Shown here: positions 1 through 6,782 of the stretch, one piece after another | Numbering within the stretch: position 1 is the stretch's first letter | How the letters are laid out: every line of letters starts with the position of its first letter | Origin: DATCLA01 sp036564195 | GTDB lineage: Bacteria; Bacillota; UBA4882; UBA8346 | NCBI GenBank assembly: GCA_036564195.1 | Contig: DATCLA010000229.1 | Span: 1 to 19,661 of the forward strand | Reading direction: 5' to 3' | Length of the DNA: 19,661 bases | Notes under the pieces: model-generated | Seen by the model: only the letters and a program-made list of their open reading frames with translations | Databases searched by the model: none | Told to the model about the DNA's origin: nothing | Program-made: the position numbers and the translations under genes

Positions 1-426
1 TCCCTGAACCTACTGTTAATTGGCTTTTTACCGTAATTTGCCATATATCAACATTAATCAATTAATCGGTTAGCAAATCTCCAGACTGTGGGTAAACCGT
101 AAAGTTTTTTCACGCAGTTGACAATTTCGCGATTCGTATAAAAAACTCTTGGGTAAAAGAATATTTTGTCTTGTTTGGTATGTATCACCAATTTTTAGAG
201 CCTTATACTTGAGTAAACTTTGGTAATTCATTGGTAATCCCTCCGTGACACTACTTTAGATAAAAATTTAATTTTTAACCTATATTAATTATAATTACTA
301 AATTTCAATTTTAATGTCGAAACTTAACTGAATCATAAAACTAGCCTTTCTTCAGATAAACGATGGTATCGCCAATATAATCGTGTAGATATTTTTGCAA
401 AAATCCAATTTTGTGTTCCTAAACTA

Positions 427-459
427 AAATCCGGCTTGTTAAAGAAATTTAACGGATTT
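427..459 (+). other. Hairpin with a GAAA tetraloop
   Basis: GTTAAA (438-443) and TTTAAC (448-453) close a GAAA loop. After a 5-nt bulge the outer arms AAATCC (427-432) and GGATTT (454-459) also pair. A T-run follows about 15 nt later (around 474-480). It could be a weak terminator for a gene left of the window or an RNA element. The pairing is seen; the function is unknown. Confidence 0.3.
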
Positions 460-539
460 CGCAGAAAAATCGCAATTTTTTAGAACGGATGGGACTAAAT
501 TAACTCAAGTATGCAGGTATACCTTGATTTAACTGGGAT

Positions 540-552
540 CATCACTGTGATG
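540..552. promoter_or_regulatory. Perfect palindrome, possible operator
   Basis: CATCAC-T-GTGATG is a perfect 13-nt palindrome 14 nt upstream of the -35 box of the promoter at 567-595. An imperfect inverted repeat (TCAAG/CTTGA arms, 505-527) lies further upstream. The position suits an activator or repressor site. No binding protein can be named from sequence alone. Confidence 0.3.
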
Positions 553-566
553 GGTTTAAATGGTGC

Positions 567-595
567 TGGACAGCTTTCCAGACAGCTGTTATAAT
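567..595 (+). promoter_or_regulatory. Sigma-A-type promoter with an internal inverted repeat
   Basis: The -35 box TGGACA (567-572) and a perfect -10 box TATAAT (590-595) are separated by 17 nt. The spacer region carries an inverted repeat, ACAGCT (570-575) and AGCTGT (584-589) with 8 nt between, overlapping the polymerase footprint as a repressor operator would. A start near 602 gives a leader of about 90 nt before the hydrolase gene. Note that spore hydrolase genes are more often read by sporulation sigma factors; this one looks vegetative. Confidence 0.55.
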
Positions 596-661
596 GCAAA
601 CCAATGACAAATCCCCCAGACTGTTATCCCAACTGGTTCCGCAAAAGCATTGGAGATGAGG

Positions 662-715
662 ATGAGCTACCTGATCTGGAAAGGGGTTATTAAATGCACT
701 TTAAAAAGTGGCTAA
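662..715 (+). CDS. Possible 17-codon leader peptide overlapping the hydrolase start
   Basis: An ATG at 662 has GGAG at 652-655 with a 6-nt gap and opens a frame of 17 codons (beginning MSYLIWKGVIKC) that ends with TAA at 713-715, 22 nt inside the hydrolase gene in another frame. Translating it would carry ribosomes across the hydrolase ribosome binding site, so it could couple or dampen expression. Very short frames arise by chance, so this is only a candidate. Confidence 0.25.
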   Translation: MSYLIWKGVIKCTLKSG

Positions 716-1314
716 TCGCTAGTATTTTAACAGTTATGATGGTGACAATTAGTTTTTTAATGAATTCAAAACCGGTCTGGGCCTGGCATTACCAGGTTAA
801 AAAAGACGATTCACTGTATAAAATAGCGAAGCGTTTTGGTACAACGGTTAATACTTTAAAACGACTAAACCGCTTAAAATCCTCAAAGATTAAAACCGGG
901 TGGAAACTTTGGCTTCCAGACGCGCAAAAAAAGAAACCAATGCAGAATTTGCAAAGTACTAATAACATTTATCTATTAGCACGGCTAATCAGTGGCGAAG
1001 CTCGTGGTGAATCCTATCAGGGGCAAGTGGCAGTCGGAGCGGTAATCATGAATCGAGTAAATTCTAAAAATTTTCCGCACACCATTGCGGGGAATATTTT
1101 TAAAAAGGGAGAATTTGAATCGGTTTCTAATGGCCAAATTTGGAAAAAAGTTGCTCCTTCTGCAATTAAAGCTGCTAAAGCAGCAATTTCCGGTTGGGAT
1201 CCGTCCCATGGGGCACTTTACTTTTACAATCCGGCTAAAGTTCGCAACAAACATAGCTGGATCTGGAGCCGTAAAGTGATTAAACGGATCGGGCGGCATC
1301 TATTTGCCGTATAA
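694..1314 (+). CDS. Secreted LysM and SleB-type cell-wall hydrolase
   Basis: This 206-aa protein starts with a signal peptide (basic start, hydrophobic residues 7-23, likely cut after the A30 of KPVWA). A single LysM domain follows (about 32-75, ending in the typical KLWLP), then a SleB/Hydrolase_2 domain (about 93-206). ISGEARGE at 99-106 places the presumed catalytic glutamate at E102. The family cleaves peptidoglycan, classically spore cortex during germination; LysM would anchor it to glycan. It differs from Bacillus SleB in having LysM instead of the usual N-terminal binding domain, so a role in cortex lysis, mother-cell lysis or vegetative wall turnover all remain possible. The start is set by GGAAAGGGG at 678-686, 7 nt before the ATG. 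It is monocistronic, with its own promoter and terminator. Confidence 0.88.
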   Translation: MHFKKWLIASILTVMMVTISFLMNSKPVWAWHYQVKKDDSLYKIAKRFGTTVNTLKRLNRLKSSKIKTGWKLWLPDAQKKKPMQNLQSTNNIYLLARLISGEARGESYQGQVAVGAVIMNRVNSKNFPHTIAGNIFKKGEFESVSNGQIWKKVAPSAIKAAKAAISGWDPSHGALYFYNPAKVRNKHSWIWSRKVIKRIGRHLFAV

Positions 1315-1324
1315 TCACGATTTG

Positions 1325-1346
1325 AGGGCTGACTAAGGTCGGCCCT
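1325..1346 (+). terminator. Terminator after the hydrolase gene
   Basis: A 9-bp stem (1325-1333 with 1338-1346, one G-T pair) closes a TAAG loop and is followed by a T-rich stretch (TTTCCTTGTGTTTTG). It sits 11 nt after the hydrolase stop codon. Confidence 0.75.
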
Positions 1347-1407
1347 TTCCTTGTGTTTTGCCAAATTCGGTCACCACATCTTTCAAATCAATAAAGGTTC
1401 TGCCAAA

Positions 1408-1488
1408 AATACCGCCGGGTATGGTAAAACGGTATTAATCTATCCGGTTAAGACCGGTTTTAAACGGAGAAAATTTAATACCGGGAGG
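1408..1488 (+). promoter_or_regulatory. Leader with competing helices next to the ribosome binding site
   Basis: CGGTATT at 1430-1436 can pair perfectly with AATACCG at 1408-1414. Alternatively, as the 9-mer CGGTATTAA (1430-1438), it pairs with TTAATACCG at 1475-1483, which touches the ribosome binding site GGGAGG (1483-1488). A small hairpin, CCGGT-TAAG-ACCGG (1444-1457), lies inside the second helix. The two pairings exclude each other, which is the geometry of a translational switch for the gene at 1502. I recognise no known riboswitch class. Confidence 0.4.
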
Positions 1489-1501
1489 TGAATGAAGACA
1501 A

Positions 1502-1864
1502 ATGGGAATTTTAGAGTCAATCCGTAATGCTTTGGGAATCAATGCCGTAACTCAAGAGGAATTGGGCATTCTAGAACCCCCCGAAGTGGTTAGCTGGAAT
1601 CAGGAGCGGGATGGAACCGATGGGATGATCCGGATTAGATATCGAGGCTTACTAAAAACTGCCGGGGCTAACGCTGTATATTTACATTATGCCTTTGACA
1701 ATTGGAACTTTCCGGCCCGGACAGTAAAAATGGAGCATCTGGTAAACGGAGATTTTGAAGTAAAGGTACAACCGGAAGGTAAGCGGGAAATTAATTTTTG
1801 TTTTAAAGACTCCGCCGATAACTGGGATAACAATAACGGCTGGAATTGGACTGTTAACCTGTAA
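1502..1864 (+). CDS. Orphan starch/glycogen-binding module protein, CBM25-like
   Basis: This 120-aa protein is essentially one carbohydrate-binding module. From about residue 38 the order RIRYRGLL, GANAVYLHYAFDNW, NGDFEV, INFCFKDSADNWDNNNGWNW matches the starch-binding CBM25/CBM53 pattern, whose aromatic residues stack on alpha-glucan rings. There is no signal peptide, membrane segment or attached catalytic domain. It should therefore act inside the cell, perhaps on glycogen or a stored alpha-glucan, possibly as an adaptor bringing a partner to the polymer. The ATG is the only usable start: an in-frame stop lies just upstream, and GGGAGG (1483-1488) is 13 nt away, unusually far. The leader can fold next to the ribosome binding site, so translation may be controlled. 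The fold call is fairly secure; the role is inferred. Confidence 0.75.
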   Translation: MGILESIRNALGINAVTQEELGILEPPEVVSWNQERDGTDGMIRIRYRGLLKTAGANAVYLHYAFDNWNFPARTVKMEHLVNGDFEVKVQPEGKREINFCFKDSADNWDNNNGWNWTVNL

Positions 1865-1877
1865 TAATCATTTTTCA

Positions 1878-1922
1878 AGGCTGTTTGAATTATACCTTAA
1901 TGGTATTGACATCAAACAGCCT
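1878..1922. terminator. Shared hairpin between convergent genes
   Basis: AGGCTGTTTGA (1878-1888) and TCAAACAGCCT (1912-1922) are perfect 11-bp arms. The loop contains a second stem, ATACC (1892-1896) with GGTAT (1902-1906). It sits between the converging CBM gene and coat operon and can fold on either transcript. Neither side has a clean T-run, so it may protect 3' ends or terminate weakly. Confidence 0.5.
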
Positions 1923-1968
1923 GTTCCCAAAGAACGTCTTCTTAGCTTTAACAAAAATAGTGCTGCTA

Positions 1969-2286
1969 CTAAACCTCTGCTGGTACTGATTCCCCCACTA
2001 CGACCTTTGTTGATCCTTCATAAGACATTTTTAATTGGTTGTCAATATTGTCATAAGGATTGATCCACCCCTTTTTTAGGGCTAAATTGGTCAATCCTTC
2101 ATGTGCCATCAAACTTTGATTCAAATATTCGCCAAATAATCGGCGTACTTCCGGAGTAGTCGCCGCTAAGGTTGCCGTCAAATAGGCATTAGCAGCGGCC
2201 GCTGCTCCCGCCAGACTATTGATAGCGATCACTTGATTGAGATCCGCGCCGGTAGTTTCCCCAAATAAATCGTCCAATAATGCCAT
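1969..2286 (-). CDS. CotF-family spore coat protein
   Basis: This 105-aa protein matches the C-terminal half of CotF-type spore coat proteins: an alanine-rich helix (AAAAANAYLTATLAATTPEVRRLF, about 28-51), then a second helix with a conserved histidine (MAHEGL) and the KKGWINPYD motif near residue 75. CotF proteins are helical, ferritin-like coat components laid down around the spore by the mother cell. The ATG is preceded by GGAGGTG and shares one base with the TAA stop of the upstream gene (TAATG), so the two are probably translationally coupled. It is the second gene of a two-gene operon. The C-terminal tail after about residue 85 is not recognisable. Confidence 0.8.
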   Translation of the reverse strand: MALLDDLFGETTGADLNQVIAINSLAGAAAAANAYLTATLAATTPEVRRLFGEYLNQSLMAHEGLTNLALKKGWINPYDNIDNQLKMSYEGSTKVVVGESVPAEV

Positions 2287-2504
2287 TATTGCACCTCCTT
2301 AATTGTTGTTAAATTGTTTTCACTAATGAACTCCTGCAAACCGGCAATCCGAGCTTCAGCGGCGGTCAGACCCGACTGGGCCAGTGTTTTTAATTGCTCA
2401 TCGGTAATTGCATTAATTCCCGCTCGAGCCATTGCCAAACTGTTGGTTTCCGCTTGCAATAAATTACTTAAAGTCAATTTTTCTCCGCTGGTAAGTTGCC
2501 GCAA
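2286..2504 (-). CDS. Small helical spore-coat partner protein
   Basis: This 72-aa protein is predicted to be almost entirely helical and starts RQLTSGEKLTLSNLLQAETN. It resembles the short proteins often paired with CotF in spore formers. The neighbour to the 3' side is CotF-like and overlaps by one base, which supports a shared coat function; no enzyme motif is visible. It starts at TTG with a strong AAGGAGG (2518-2524) 13 nt upstream. A nearer ATG (2512-2514) is in another frame and stops after 16 codons. The spore-coat role is inferred mainly from context. Confidence 0.65.
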   Translation of the reverse strand: MRQLTSGEKLTLSNLLQAETNSLAMARAGINAITDEQLKTLAQSGLTAAEARIAGLQEFISENNLTTIKEVQ

Positions 2505-2671
2505 CTGTCTTCATTTTCCTCCTTTTATCTCTGAGTCTGCATTGGGTGGTTTCATAAATTCCCAAAACTTTTAACACAATATATGGTGTCTAGCCTGGAT
2601 TAAGCAATCAATATATCGTATTAAATGGAATACTTTGGAATTACGAAACTCACTCCCTTAAGTTTATTATT

Positions 2672-2700
2672 GAAATAAAATCCAGAAATAATTCTCCGGA
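2672..2700 (-). terminator. Terminator of the MFS gene
   Basis: On the minus strand, TCCGGAGA and TTTCTGGA (2681-2700) pair over 8 bp with two G-T pairs around an ATTA loop. The T-rich TTTTATTTC (2672-2680) follows. It lies 18 nt after the MFS stop codon. Confidence 0.55.
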
Positions 2701-2718
2701 CCGGTTGTTAACTTTTGC

Positions 2719-3948
2719 TTACTTTTGAATTTCTTCCGGGATTACTTGAGAAGGCTTTACAAAAAAGAAAAATAATAGACCAAGCACAATACAGATGCCG
2801 GCAGTACTGAAGAAAATTGGTGGTTTAGTAAGCTTTTGTGCAAACCCAAAGAGGGGCGGGCCAATGGCAACACCAAAAAAGCGCACTGTACCGTATAAAC
2901 AAGTAATCAGTCCCCGTTCTGTTTTAGGAGCCGCTGAAGTGATTAAAGTATTTAAAGAAGGCAAAACCGCGCCGGCACCCAGGCCCAGCAGTGAAGTTGT
3001 GGCGGTAAACAATAACATATTTTTACAGGGGCAAAAGAGAATCAGCCCCGCTGCTACCAGAAACAGGCCGATGATTACCGCCCACTTTAAAATCTGCGTC
3101 AACTGCTTCTGCATCACAGTACCGAGAATATAGGCGGTAATCGTCATCACCAGGACCGGTACTGCCAAGATTAACCCCCTGGTAAAGACTTTAATCTTAA
3201 ATTGCGTTTCCAAAAGGTCAGAATAAAAACTCAATAACCCGAATAGCGCAAATAAAACAGATAAACCGCTTAAAAAGGAAATTATTAATGCCACCCAATT
3301 CTGAACAAAGAGCGCCTTCACCTTTTTTAAATATTCCGGCAGCGGTGCCACGTTTTCCTGCAGTTTTTTAACATTCTCTTTTACTAAAAAGAGAATCAGC
3401 AGCCCTACGGGAATCGCTAAAATCCCATATACAAAAAAAGGAGTATACCAGGAAATGAGTGCTAAGGCCGCTCCCGCTAGAGGACTAACTACTTTTCCAA
3501 TTCCATTAGCAGCTTCCAGCAGCCCCAAAACTTTAGACCGTTCACTGGACTGAATTAAATCTCCGGCCAAGGCCATGCTTAATTGATAGGTCCCACCCGC
3601 TCCAATTCCCTGAATAATGCGGGCGCTGATAATCCAAGGAAAAGCCTGCTCGCGAAAGACGATGGCGAAAATTCCTGCCAGAATTCCGCCACTGCCATAA
3701 ATCAGCAGCGCCGGAAACATTACTTTTTTACGCCCGACCCGGTCAGAAAGCACTCCGGCAAAGGGAATCACGATTCCGGCAGGAATTGAAAAAAATGTTA
3801 TCAATAGACCTACCTGAACTACGTTAACATGGAGTTCTTTTTGGATACTGGGTAATACCGGAATTAACATCGAATTTCCCAAAACCATGATCAGAGGAAC
3901 TAGACATAATATTCCGATTGTTAAATTAAGCTTTTTATCCAAATCCAT
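2719..3948 (-). CDS. MFS drug/metabolite exporter, DHA1 type
   Basis: This 409-aa protein has about 12 hydrophobic segments, as in 12-TM MFS antiporters. Motif A, GVLSDRVGRKK, lies at 65-75 in the loop between TM2 and TM3, and the first helix carries the SMLIPVLPSI pattern typical of drug:H+ exporters (DHA1). The glycine- and proline-containing TM5 region (GIGKVVSPLAGAAL) fits the antiporter motif C. It probably expels a small lipophilic compound by proton exchange across the cytoplasmic membrane; the substrate cannot be read from sequence. GGAGG (3949-3953) directly abuts the ATG with no gap, whereas TTG at codon 3 (3942) is 6 nt away. The true start may therefore be 3942, two residues shorter. 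It is a single gene with its own terminator, unrelated in function to its neighbours. Confidence 0.85.
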   Translation of the reverse strand: MDLDKKLNLTIGILCLVPLIMVLGNSMLIPVLPSIQKELHVNVVQVGLLITFFSIPAGIVIPFAGVLSDRVGRKKVMFPALLIYGSGGILAGIFAIVFREQAFPWIISARIIQGIGAGGTYQLSMALAGDLIQSSERSKVLGLLEAANGIGKVVSPLAGAALALISWYTPFFVYGILAIPVGLLILFLVKENVKKLQENVAPLPEYLKKVKALFVQNWVALIISFLSGLSVLFALFGLLSFYSDLLETQFKIKVFTRGLILAVPVLVMTITAYILGTVMQKQLTQILKWAVIIGLFLVAAGLILFCPCKNMLLFTATTSLLGLGAGAVLPSLNTLITSAAPKTERGLITCLYGTVRFFGVAIGPPLFGFAQKLTKPPIFFSTAGICIVLGLLFFFFVKPSQVIPEEIQK

Positions 3949-4088
3949 CCTCCAATTCTAGTTAATCATTTAGAAAACATAGTAAATTATTAACTGGTCT
4001 AGCTTCCTTTATTCTTAAATAATTTATAATTCATTTAGAAATTTAGCTTCATCTTTACAATAGTTTGAAGATGATACCGGAAGGTAAA

Positions 4089-4151
4089 ATGGCTAAAAGG
4101 GATGAATTGGAGAACTTGACATTAAAGAAAGAAAAAAGAGGTTGTTCATGA
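4089..4151 (+). CDS. Possible 20-aa peptide gene
   Basis: An ATG at 4089 follows GGAAGG (4079-4084) by 4 nt and opens 20 codons encoding a lysine- and glutamate-rich hydrophilic peptide (MAKRDELENLTLKKEKRGCS) with a cysteine next to the C-terminus. The stop codon lies inside the left arm of the 14-bp inverted repeat, which could act as its terminator. A TATAAT box lies about 60 nt upstream but its -35 is poor. It may be a real small gene or coincidence. Confidence 0.25.
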   Translation: MAKRDELENLTLKKEKRGCS

Positions 4152-4209
4152 AAATGGCTACCGGCTAAATTACGACAGCGGTGATTTCCTGCTGCTAGCC
4201 ATTTTCATG
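4147..4209. terminator. 14-bp inverted repeat, probable operon terminator
   Basis: CATGAAAATGGCTA (4147-4160) and TAGCCATTTTCATG (4196-4209) are perfect 14-bp arms around a 35-nt loop. Read on the minus strand it lies 52 nt after the last gene of the phospho-signalling operon and is followed by CCTCTTTTTTCTTTC, so it likely ends that transcript. On the plus strand it follows the possible small ORF. An inverted-repeat mobile element remnant is an alternative, but no target duplication is visible. Confidence 0.5.
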
Positions 4210-4261
4210 GTAGTTTTAAACCAAAGACAGCAAGGATTGCTTTATCAGCAGCAAACCTGAG

Positions 4262-5878
4262 TCAATTGAAGATACGATTAATAATGCCCCTGGTCCTTTT
4301 TTCAGTGTTTTTAATCTTTTGATCGACCATAATTATATCCTGGGTCAGACCTAACCCTTCATAGGCGCGTTTCGCCAATTGATAATATTCTAAAGCCTCT
4401 TTATATTTTTTTTGATTATATTGATCATCGCCGGCTTTTTCCAATCGTTTAGCTTGATAGATACTTTTATTGCGTTCGTTTTCTTCCCTTCTTCTCTGCT
4501 CTTCTTCGCTGCGGCGTTGCTCAATAGTATTAAGCTTTGCATCTATTCTGGCAATGATCGCTTGGGCGGACAATTGTTCGGCAATTCCTCTTGCCAATTG
4601 GTACTTTTCCTTGGCGTCGGTGTAATTATGACGTAGATTCGCAGCATCACCTTGTTTGATCAGATTGTTCACTTCAATCATATTTTTAGCCTTGGCAATC
4701 CGAGAACGAATTCCTTTTTGATCATAGGAAAGGCTGTTAGCTGCTTTATTAGCCTTGACATAACTGTCATAAGCTTTTTGGAATTCTTCGCTGGTATAAA
4801 AATTATCTCCTGCCACAACTAACATTGAAATTTCATTTTTTCTTTGCAAAACTGCTTGTTTTGCAGAATTATTTAAACTATTCACGATTTCCAGGGCTTT
4901 TTGATACTCCTCCGCTGCTTCCTGAAATTTCTCACTGCTTACATATTGGTCGCCGTTTTGTTCGTGCTGATTCATGGTTTTTTGCTGCTTTAAGACTAAT
5001 TGCCGCTTGGCAAGGAGTTCTTTTTGAGCGCGGACTGTTTCCATACGGTGATTAATAGCTAATCCGATTCCTAACATTAATAACATGGGGATCACTACCA
5101 TTGCCGCTCGTTTGGCAAGACTGGCATAATCAATAGTATTTTCTTTAAAGACCCGGTTGGCATAGACCGCCGCAATTGTATAATTATTCAAAACTTCATT
5201 TTGTTTACTTAAAAGCAGTTCTTCCAAATTATCGACGAACTCTTCGGCAGTTTTTGAATCCGGTAATACTTCGACCAGCTCTTCCGTTGTCATGTTTTCC
5301 CAAAAACCGGAGTTGCAAAGTAACATAATGTCCCCGTCCGCCAGTCGGTAGGGGCGGGAAACAAAGGGTTTAAAACCAGAAGATTTACCTAAATAGTTAA
5401 TTAAGTTGTTGTGTTCCTCATGCTCATTGATTTCGCTTTCATCAAGCTTCCCCGAATCCACCATTAACTGAGCTAACGACTGATCTTTACTCCGAAAGTT
5501 ATAAATTCCCCTACGAAAATGGTATAATCTAGCGTTACCGGCCACTGCCCAGACAATTTTGGAATAATCGGTCACCAGCATAATCAACCCTGCTTTTAGC
5601 CTGACATTACGGCTTTCCGTCTGTAATAAATTATGGGCGTTTTGAAGGTATTGTCTGATCTTAAACCGGGAAAGCGTCGGGTGTTCCATAAAATTTTCAA
5701 AAATACGATGTACTACTAATTGGGCGCTTGCTTTCTCTTCGTCGGAGTCTAAACCGTCGGCAGCAACCCAGCAGGCCAGATCGTCTAATTCCACAAAAGC
5801 GAAATAGCTTTTATTAGTAATAAAGGTTCCCGGTTCCGATACAAAACTCGAATTAAAGTCACAATTAGTCTTTCTCAA
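4262..5878 (-). CDS. PP2C-fold pseudophosphatase with TM helix and TPR-like repeats
   Basis: This 538-aa protein has a PP2C-like domain (about 1-242), one TM helix (about 258-275) after a basic KR pair, and a helical C-terminal region (about 300-535). That region holds four repeats that each open with GD followed by a charged, tyrosine-rich helix pair, reminiscent of TPR, with a highly charged coiled coil between the last two. In the phosphatase domain ADG (40-42) survives, but GD has become GN (114-115), SDG has become NSG (189-191) and DN has become NN (231-232). Most metal-binding aspartates are thus gone and catalysis is unlikely. It may bind phosphoproteins or regulate the intact phosphatase upstream. 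The charge rule predicts the phosphatase domain inside and the repeats outside. It starts at TTG with GGAGG (5889-5893) 10 nt away. It is the last gene of the operon. Confidence 0.75.
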   Translation of the reverse strand: MRKTNCDFNSSFVSEPGTFITNKSYFAFVELDDLACWVAADGLDSDEEKASAQLVVHRIFENFMEHPTLSRFKIRQYLQNAHNLLQTESRNVRLKAGLIMLVTDYSKIVWAVAGNARLYHFRRGIYNFRSKDQSLAQLMVDSGKLDESEINEHEEHNNLINYLGKSSGFKPFVSRPYRLADGDIMLLCNSGFWENMTTEELVEVLPDSKTAEEFVDNLEELLLSKQNEVLNNYTIAAVYANRVFKENTIDYASLAKRAAMVVIPMLLMLGIGLAINHRMETVRAQKELLAKRQLVLKQQKTMNQHEQNGDQYVSSEKFQEAAEEYQKALEIVNSLNNSAKQAVLQRKNEISMLVVAGDNFYTSEEFQKAYDSYVKANKAANSLSYDQKGIRSRIAKAKNMIEVNNLIKQGDAANLRHNYTDAKEKYQLARGIAEQLSAQAIIARIDAKLNTIEQRRSEEEQRRREENERNKSIYQAKRLEKAGDDQYNQKKYKEALEYYQLAKRAYEGLGLTQDIIMVDQKIKNTEKRTRGIINRIFN

Positions 5879-5937
5879 GATAAAATAGCCTCCAAATTTT
5901 AAAAATTCGGAACTGCCTCCCTGCAGCTTTTTTAGAT

Positions 5938-6777
5938 TTAGCTTTTATATTCTAAAATCACGACAGTGGCGTTATCTTGATGCGGATCATTCTTCGCTGA
6001 GATCTTTTCCATGATCTGCGCTGCGATTTTGGACGGCCTGAGGTTTAAAGCGAGAATATTTTCAAGCTCAATCTCGGAGATGCTGTTATAAACACCATCA
6101 CTGCACAGGATAACTTTATCACCAGGTAAAATTTTTAAAGGTTTCTTATTCAATTCGATTTCATTCAACCCGTCGTAACCGAGATAACTGGTTAAGCGTT
6201 TCTTCTTCGGATTGTTTAACATTTCTTTCTTTGAAATCTTTCCTGACTGATAATCTGCTTCCAATTTAGATTGAAAAGTATGTTTTTTATTTAAATTAGC
6301 TAATTCACCGTCACGCCAGAGAATAATGGCACTGTCACCAATTGAAATCCAATTGAGATACCCTTTAGCAATCACCACCGCAGCTAAAGTAGAACCACTT
6401 CTGACTTCATTGCCAAGTTTCAGAAGCTTTTGATTACATAAAAAAGAAGTATTCTCAAAGAAGGTTGCTGTAGAATTAATTTCACAATTGTTAAATTCTT
6501 CGACAAAAGTATTAACTACAATACTGCTTGCTTGTTTTCCCCCGCTGTACCCCCCCATCCCGTCCGCTAAAACCGCCAGCAAACCGTGATCATTTTCAAC
6601 CGTTGCAAAAGAATCCTCTTGTTCATCTCTGCTACCTTGGATTTGTGAATTTCCGATTTGAATTGCTCTCTTTGTCCTGCTGCACAATAATGAGTGCCGT
6701 ATTTTAATGAGAATAAACAAAAGCAACATCAGAAAGGAGCATACCAAAGAGGGATTTTCCAATATTTTGGTGTCCAT
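5938..6777 (-). CDS. Membrane-anchored PP2C Ser/Thr phosphatase
   Basis: This 279-aa protein has an N-terminal membrane anchor (about 11-26) followed by a complete PP2C/PPM phosphatase domain (about 40-277). The classic metal and phosphate ligands are present: R50 and ED at 54-55, ADGMGG with D72, GST at 128-130, GD at 147-148, SDG at 226-228 and QDN at 267-269. It should remove phosphate from threonine or serine on cytosolic proteins near the membrane, with two metal ions. By analogy with PppA in type VI systems and with PstP/Stp in Gram-positives, it would reverse the kinase encoded at 11667. Its ATG lies 5 nt after the stop of the zinc-ribbon FHA gene, with the SD inside that gene's end, so the two are co-translated. 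Confidence 0.9.
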   Translation of the reverse strand: MDTKILENPSLVCSFLMLLLFILIKIRHSLLCSRTKRAIQIGNSQIQGSRDEQEDSFATVENDHGLLAVLADGMGGYSGGKQASSIVVNTFVEEFNNCEINSTATFFENTSFLCNQKLLKLGNEVRSGSTLAAVVIAKGYLNWISIGDSAIILWRDGELANLNKKHTFQSKLEADYQSGKISKKEMLNNPKKKRLTSYLGYDGLNEIELNKKPLKILPGDKVILCSDGVYNSISEIELENILALNLRPSKIAAQIMEKISAKNDPHQDNATVVILEYKS

Positions 6778-6782
6778 TAGCC

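Larger units (their letters stand above)
1..661. other. AT-rich non-coding region upstream of the SleB-type hydrolase gene
   Basis: No credible open reading frame with a ribosome binding site is seen on either strand in the first 660 bases, apart from the short overlapping ORF at 662. The left 400 bases are AT-rich without clear structure. The right part is rich in palindromes: a hairpin at 427-459, an imperfect inverted repeat at 505-527, a perfect 13-nt palindrome at 540-552 and a promoter whose spacer is itself an inverted repeat. This arrangement suggests a regulated control region for the downstream gene. Confidence 0.5.
3949..4261. other. Intergenic region between the MFS gene and the phospho-signalling operon
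   Basis: This 313-nt stretch separates two minus-strand genes. It holds a -10-like TATAAT at 4025-4030 on the plus strand without a matching -35 box, a 7-bp inverted repeat (TCATCTT 4049-4055, AAGATGA 4068-4074), a possible 20-codon plus-strand ORF and a 14-bp inverted repeat, the last two listed separately. The MFS promoter must also lie here but I cannot place it with confidence. Confidence 0.4.

Noticed and set aside
118..142. Perfect -35 box TTGACA (118-123) followed by TATAAA
   Set aside because: The spacing to the TATAAA is only 13 nt, too short for a sigma-A promoter, and no gene lies close downstream.
2578..2610. Sigma-E/K-like -10 element CATATATT on the minus strand before the coat genes
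   Set aside because: The position would suit a sporulation promoter, but no convincing -35 element lies at the right distance, so it was not listed.
4147..4209. Inverted repeat as the ends of an insertion element
   Set aside because: The 35-nt interior has no coding capacity and there are no flanking target duplications; the position downstream of an operon with a following T-run fits a terminator better.
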